From Pseudobdellovibrionaceae bacterium (GTDB lineage: Bacteria > Bdellovibrionota > Bdellovibrionia > Bdellovibrionales > Bdellovibrionaceae), in NCBI GenBank assembly GCA_014376325.1, contig JACMRP010000109.1, forward strand, positions 1-16,530: a DNA stretch of 16,530 nucleotides. The letters are read 5' to 3'. Below the pieces are notes generated by a model. It was not told the DNA's origin, ran no database searches, and worked only from the letters and a program-made list of their open reading frames with translations. Positions 15,051 to 16,530 of the stretch are shown piece after piece. Made by a program: the position numbers and the translations under genes. Positions within the stretch are counted from its first letter, which is position 1, and the number at the start of each line of letters is the position of its first letter.

Positions 15051-15638
15051 TTGAAAGCAGTCGCTTCGATCATTGCTAGTTACTCGGCTTTAGTTATCTC
15101 ACTCATTTTACCTCTGACCGTGGTGTCGTCTGCTTCCGCGGACGTTGGCTTTTCTTCTGGAAATCAGTTCACCGCTATAGCGGTACATGGTGCGGTCGCC
15201 GTTACGTGTTCCGATGGAGTCAGCGTTCAATATTCCTGCCGCGATAAAGTTTTAGAACCGGGTAACTTCGCTTACTTCGTAGGCCCTGCTGGAGTCGTCG
15301 CTGACAGTATTCAACTTGCGAGCGTTCGTGCAGATCGCAGCCGACGCGAGCGCGGTGCTAATTATGACTCTTCACTTGGTCGCAGCACCGAAGTATTTAA
15401 TTTATGGATTTCGAATTTGTTTCAGAAACCTTTGCTCTTGTCTGGCGCTAATAAGGTTCAATATATTCTTATCAACGATGGAAAACCGGTATCTGAAGGG
15501 ACCGTGGTCGTGAATGTTGCTCAAGGGATTTTGCGCGAATGTCCCGCCGCAAATTATCAATCGACCGATCCGCAAGATTGCCAATCGCAATACACCGTCT
15601 GCCAACGCTACTTTGAACAGTTTCAGAACTGCCGTTAG
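15051..15638 (+). CDS. Secreted six-cysteine protein of unknown function
   Basis: I do not recognise a family. The 195-aa product has a clear signal peptide (Lys2, hydrophobic 4-25, likely cleavage after SASA at 30). The mature part looks beta-rich, with cysteines at 53, 63, 164, 177, 184 and 194. The last four are clustered in a C-terminal stretch of about 30 residues, suggesting a small disulfide knot (CPAANYQSTDPQDC, then CQRYFEQFQNC). The start is a TTG at 15051 with GGAGG about 7 nt upstream; no ATG gives a signal peptide. It lies 60 bp after ctpA with no terminator between, so it could be read from the division operon. A weak promoter-like pair (TTGCAT, 17 bp, TAGTTT) ends at 15030. Its stop overlaps the convergent Nudix gene stop. 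Confidence 0.85.
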   Translation: MKAVASIIASYSALVISLILPLTVVSSASADVGFSSGNQFTAIAVHGAVAVTCSDGVSVQYSCRDKVLEPGNFAYFVGPAGVVADSIQLASVRADRSRRERGANYDSSLGRSTEVFNLWISNLFQKPLLLSGANKVQYILINDGKPVSEGTVVVNVAQGILRECPAANYQSTDPQDCQSQYTVCQRYFEQFQNCR

Positions 15639-16222
15639 TAGCCCTGTAGTTTTTTAAGTAAATCGTTCACCATCATGTAAGTCAGGCCCCACAGAACGTC
15701 ACCGTTTTCAAAGAGGATTCCGGGAAAATTTAGATTTGTGCCGTCACGATCATAGATGTATTCCGCACGGTTGGCTTCGTCGCGAAGATGATCTAAACCC
15801 ACCCAAATAATTTCGGCAACTTCGTCTTCGCAAGCAATCAGTTCGGGACGCTCAGGTAAGTAAAATATGAATGGCTGAATGTAAAAGCCTACTAACTGTC
15901 CGCGCTTGCGTGCTTGAATGTCATCCAGCGAACCAACATACGCCTCGCGCGGAAGTCCAAACCCAACCTCTTCCTGCACCTCGCGCAAGCAAGCATCCAG
16001 CAAAGAAGAATCAGCCTCTTCCATTTTGCCGCCCGGAAAAGCCAGTTGTCCGGACCAGTTGTCCCGAGGATTCGTAGCGCGCTTAATGAATAGTAAATTG
16101 AGGTTAGAAGCTTCTCCACAAAACAAAAGGGCCACTCCGGAGGCCCTCGAAAATTTATTCGAAAGCTCAACGCGTGACCCTTTAGAAAAGAACTCTGCGA
16201 GAGAATTCTTAGTTTTGCTCAT
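15635..16222 (-). CDS. Nudix hydrolase, CoA pyrophosphatase (NudL)-like
   Basis: The 195-aa protein is a single Nudix domain. Nudix enzymes split nucleoside diphosphates linked to another group, using Mg2+ or Mn2+. The segment NPRDNWSGQLAFPGGK (51-66) followed by a Nudix helix with REVQEEVG (80-87) resembles the CoA diphosphatase subgroup (E. coli NudL has GQVAFPGG and the same GG-to-RE spacing). As in NudL, the first Glu of the textbook Nudix box is not at its usual position. The GG and REVQEE metal-binding Glu residues are intact. The substrate, CoA or acyl-CoA, is inferred from this subgroup resemblance. The ATG at 16222 lies inside the last codons of the trigger factor gene (14-nt overlap), so the two are co-transcribed. 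The 3' end overlaps the opposing gene by 4 nt, leaving no space for a terminator. Confidence 0.88.
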   Translation of the reverse strand: MSKTKNSLAEFFSKGSRVELSNKFSRASGVALLFCGEASNLNLLFIKRATNPRDNWSGQLAFPGGKMEEADSSLLDACLREVQEEVGFGLPREAYVGSLDDIQARKRGQLVGFYIQPFIFYLPERPELIACEDEVAEIIWVGLDHLRDEANRAEYIYDRDGTNLNFPGILFENGDVLWGLTYMMVNDLLKKLQGY

Positions 16223-16530
16223 CTTTGAAATGCTCAGCGCCCACTTCTTTGACCTTCGTCGATTTATTCAAGAAGTCGATTACTTTCTCTTCCGTGATCA
16301 TGTAGCTAAGTCGGCTTGTTTGCTCTGGCTTGGTGTAGAATTCACGAATGCGCGCTTCTTCAATACCAGTTTGAACCGCATACTCTTTGAACTTCACGTC
16401 AAGGTCTTCGTCTTTGCATTGCAGATCATGCTTGCGTGCGATCGCATCGATCAGGAAGCTAGATTGGATCATCTCTGCGGCCGTGTTTTCGAAGTCCGAA
16501 TCCCATTTTTGAACGTAGTCTTGGAAGTCT
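16209..16530 (-). CDS. tig: Trigger factor, C-terminal end (partial)
   Basis: A minus-strand frame runs in from the right edge (first full codon at 16529) and ends with TAA at 16209-16211: about 107 residues, starting DFQDYVQKWDSDFENTAAEM. The pattern of a helical arm with SSFLIDAIARKHDL, then YAVQTGIEEARIREFYTK, then MITEEKVIDFLNKSTKVKEV and an acidic tail matches the C-terminal substrate-binding domain of trigger factor, the ribosome-bound chaperone for nascent chains. An ATG at 16472 is internal, not the start, because the open frame and the family match continue upstream of it. The ribosome-binding and PPIase domains lie beyond the window. SurA-like chaperones are helical too, but the MITEEKVIDFL-type ending is characteristic of Tig. 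The Nudix start codon overlaps its 3' end. Confidence 0.87.
   Translation of the reverse strand, partial: DFQDYVQKWDSDFENTAAEMIQSSFLIDAIARKHDLQCKDEDLDVKFKEYAVQTGIEEARIREFYTKPEQTSRLSYMITEEKVIDFLNKSTKVKEVGAEHFKDEQN

Noticed and set aside
16209..16472. Treating the ATG at 16472 as the start of a separate 87-aa protein
   Set aside because: The frame stays open to the window edge and the upstream residues continue the trigger factor match.
1..16530. tRNA, rRNA, CRISPR array, insertion sequence, attachment sites or phage genes
   Set aside because: I looked on both strands and saw no repeat-spacer pattern, terminal inverted repeats, transposase/integrase motifs or tRNA-like cloverleaf. This was a reading by eye, not a search.

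Overview
The window looks like core chromosome of a Gram-negative bacterium with an LPS-type outer membrane. It carries an MsbA-like lipid flippase, a class A PBP1a, FtsEX and a trigger factor. The mid-range GC content, the gene order, the PocR/sigma-54 regulator and several Cys-rich secreted proteins resemble Bdellovibrio and its relatives (Bdellovibrionota). That assignment rests on recognition by eye, not on a search. I saw no insertion sequence, prophage, CRISPR array, rRNA or tRNA.

The left half (1-10310) is entirely on the minus strand. Reading in the direction of transcription: mscL with an unusual C-terminal zinc ribbon; a secreted Cys-rich coiled-coil protein of unknown function (8294-9793); then a tight pbp1A-uvrA-msbA run. 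The pbp1A stop and the uvrA TTG start share bases, and uvrA and msbA are 3 nt apart. After a 133-bp gap comes the N-terminal part of a PocR-type sigma-54 activator that runs off the left edge. The pbp1A start was moved to an internal GTG, and the mscL start to an internal ATG, because of strong ribosome binding sites.

The right half is mostly on the plus strand. A small conserved-looking protein (10363-10617) diverges from mscL and is followed by a strong hairpin terminator. Next come a second hairpin with a U-tract, a candidate 51-codon leader ORF, and the chain ftsE-ftsX-envC-like-ctpA, in which every junction overlaps (ATGA, TAATG, ATGA, ATGA). The EnvC-like protein has a LytM/M23 domain without its zinc ligands, as expected of an amidase activator rather than an enzyme. 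The chain therefore reads as a one-operon septal cell-wall-cleavage module: FtsEX ATPase/membrane switch, periplasmic activator and a CtpA protease. A secreted six-cysteine protein follows. Two minus-strand genes meet it tail to tail: a Nudix hydrolase and the C-terminal end of a trigger factor that runs off the right edge.

The most interesting spot is 10734-10914. The 3' arm of a terminator-like hairpin contains the only good ribosome binding site for a basic 51-aa ORF, and that ORF's stop overlaps the poorly served ftsE start. A consensus -10 box lies inside the same ORF. This could be a cis-regulatory leader for the division operon, or two unrelated signals lying close together.
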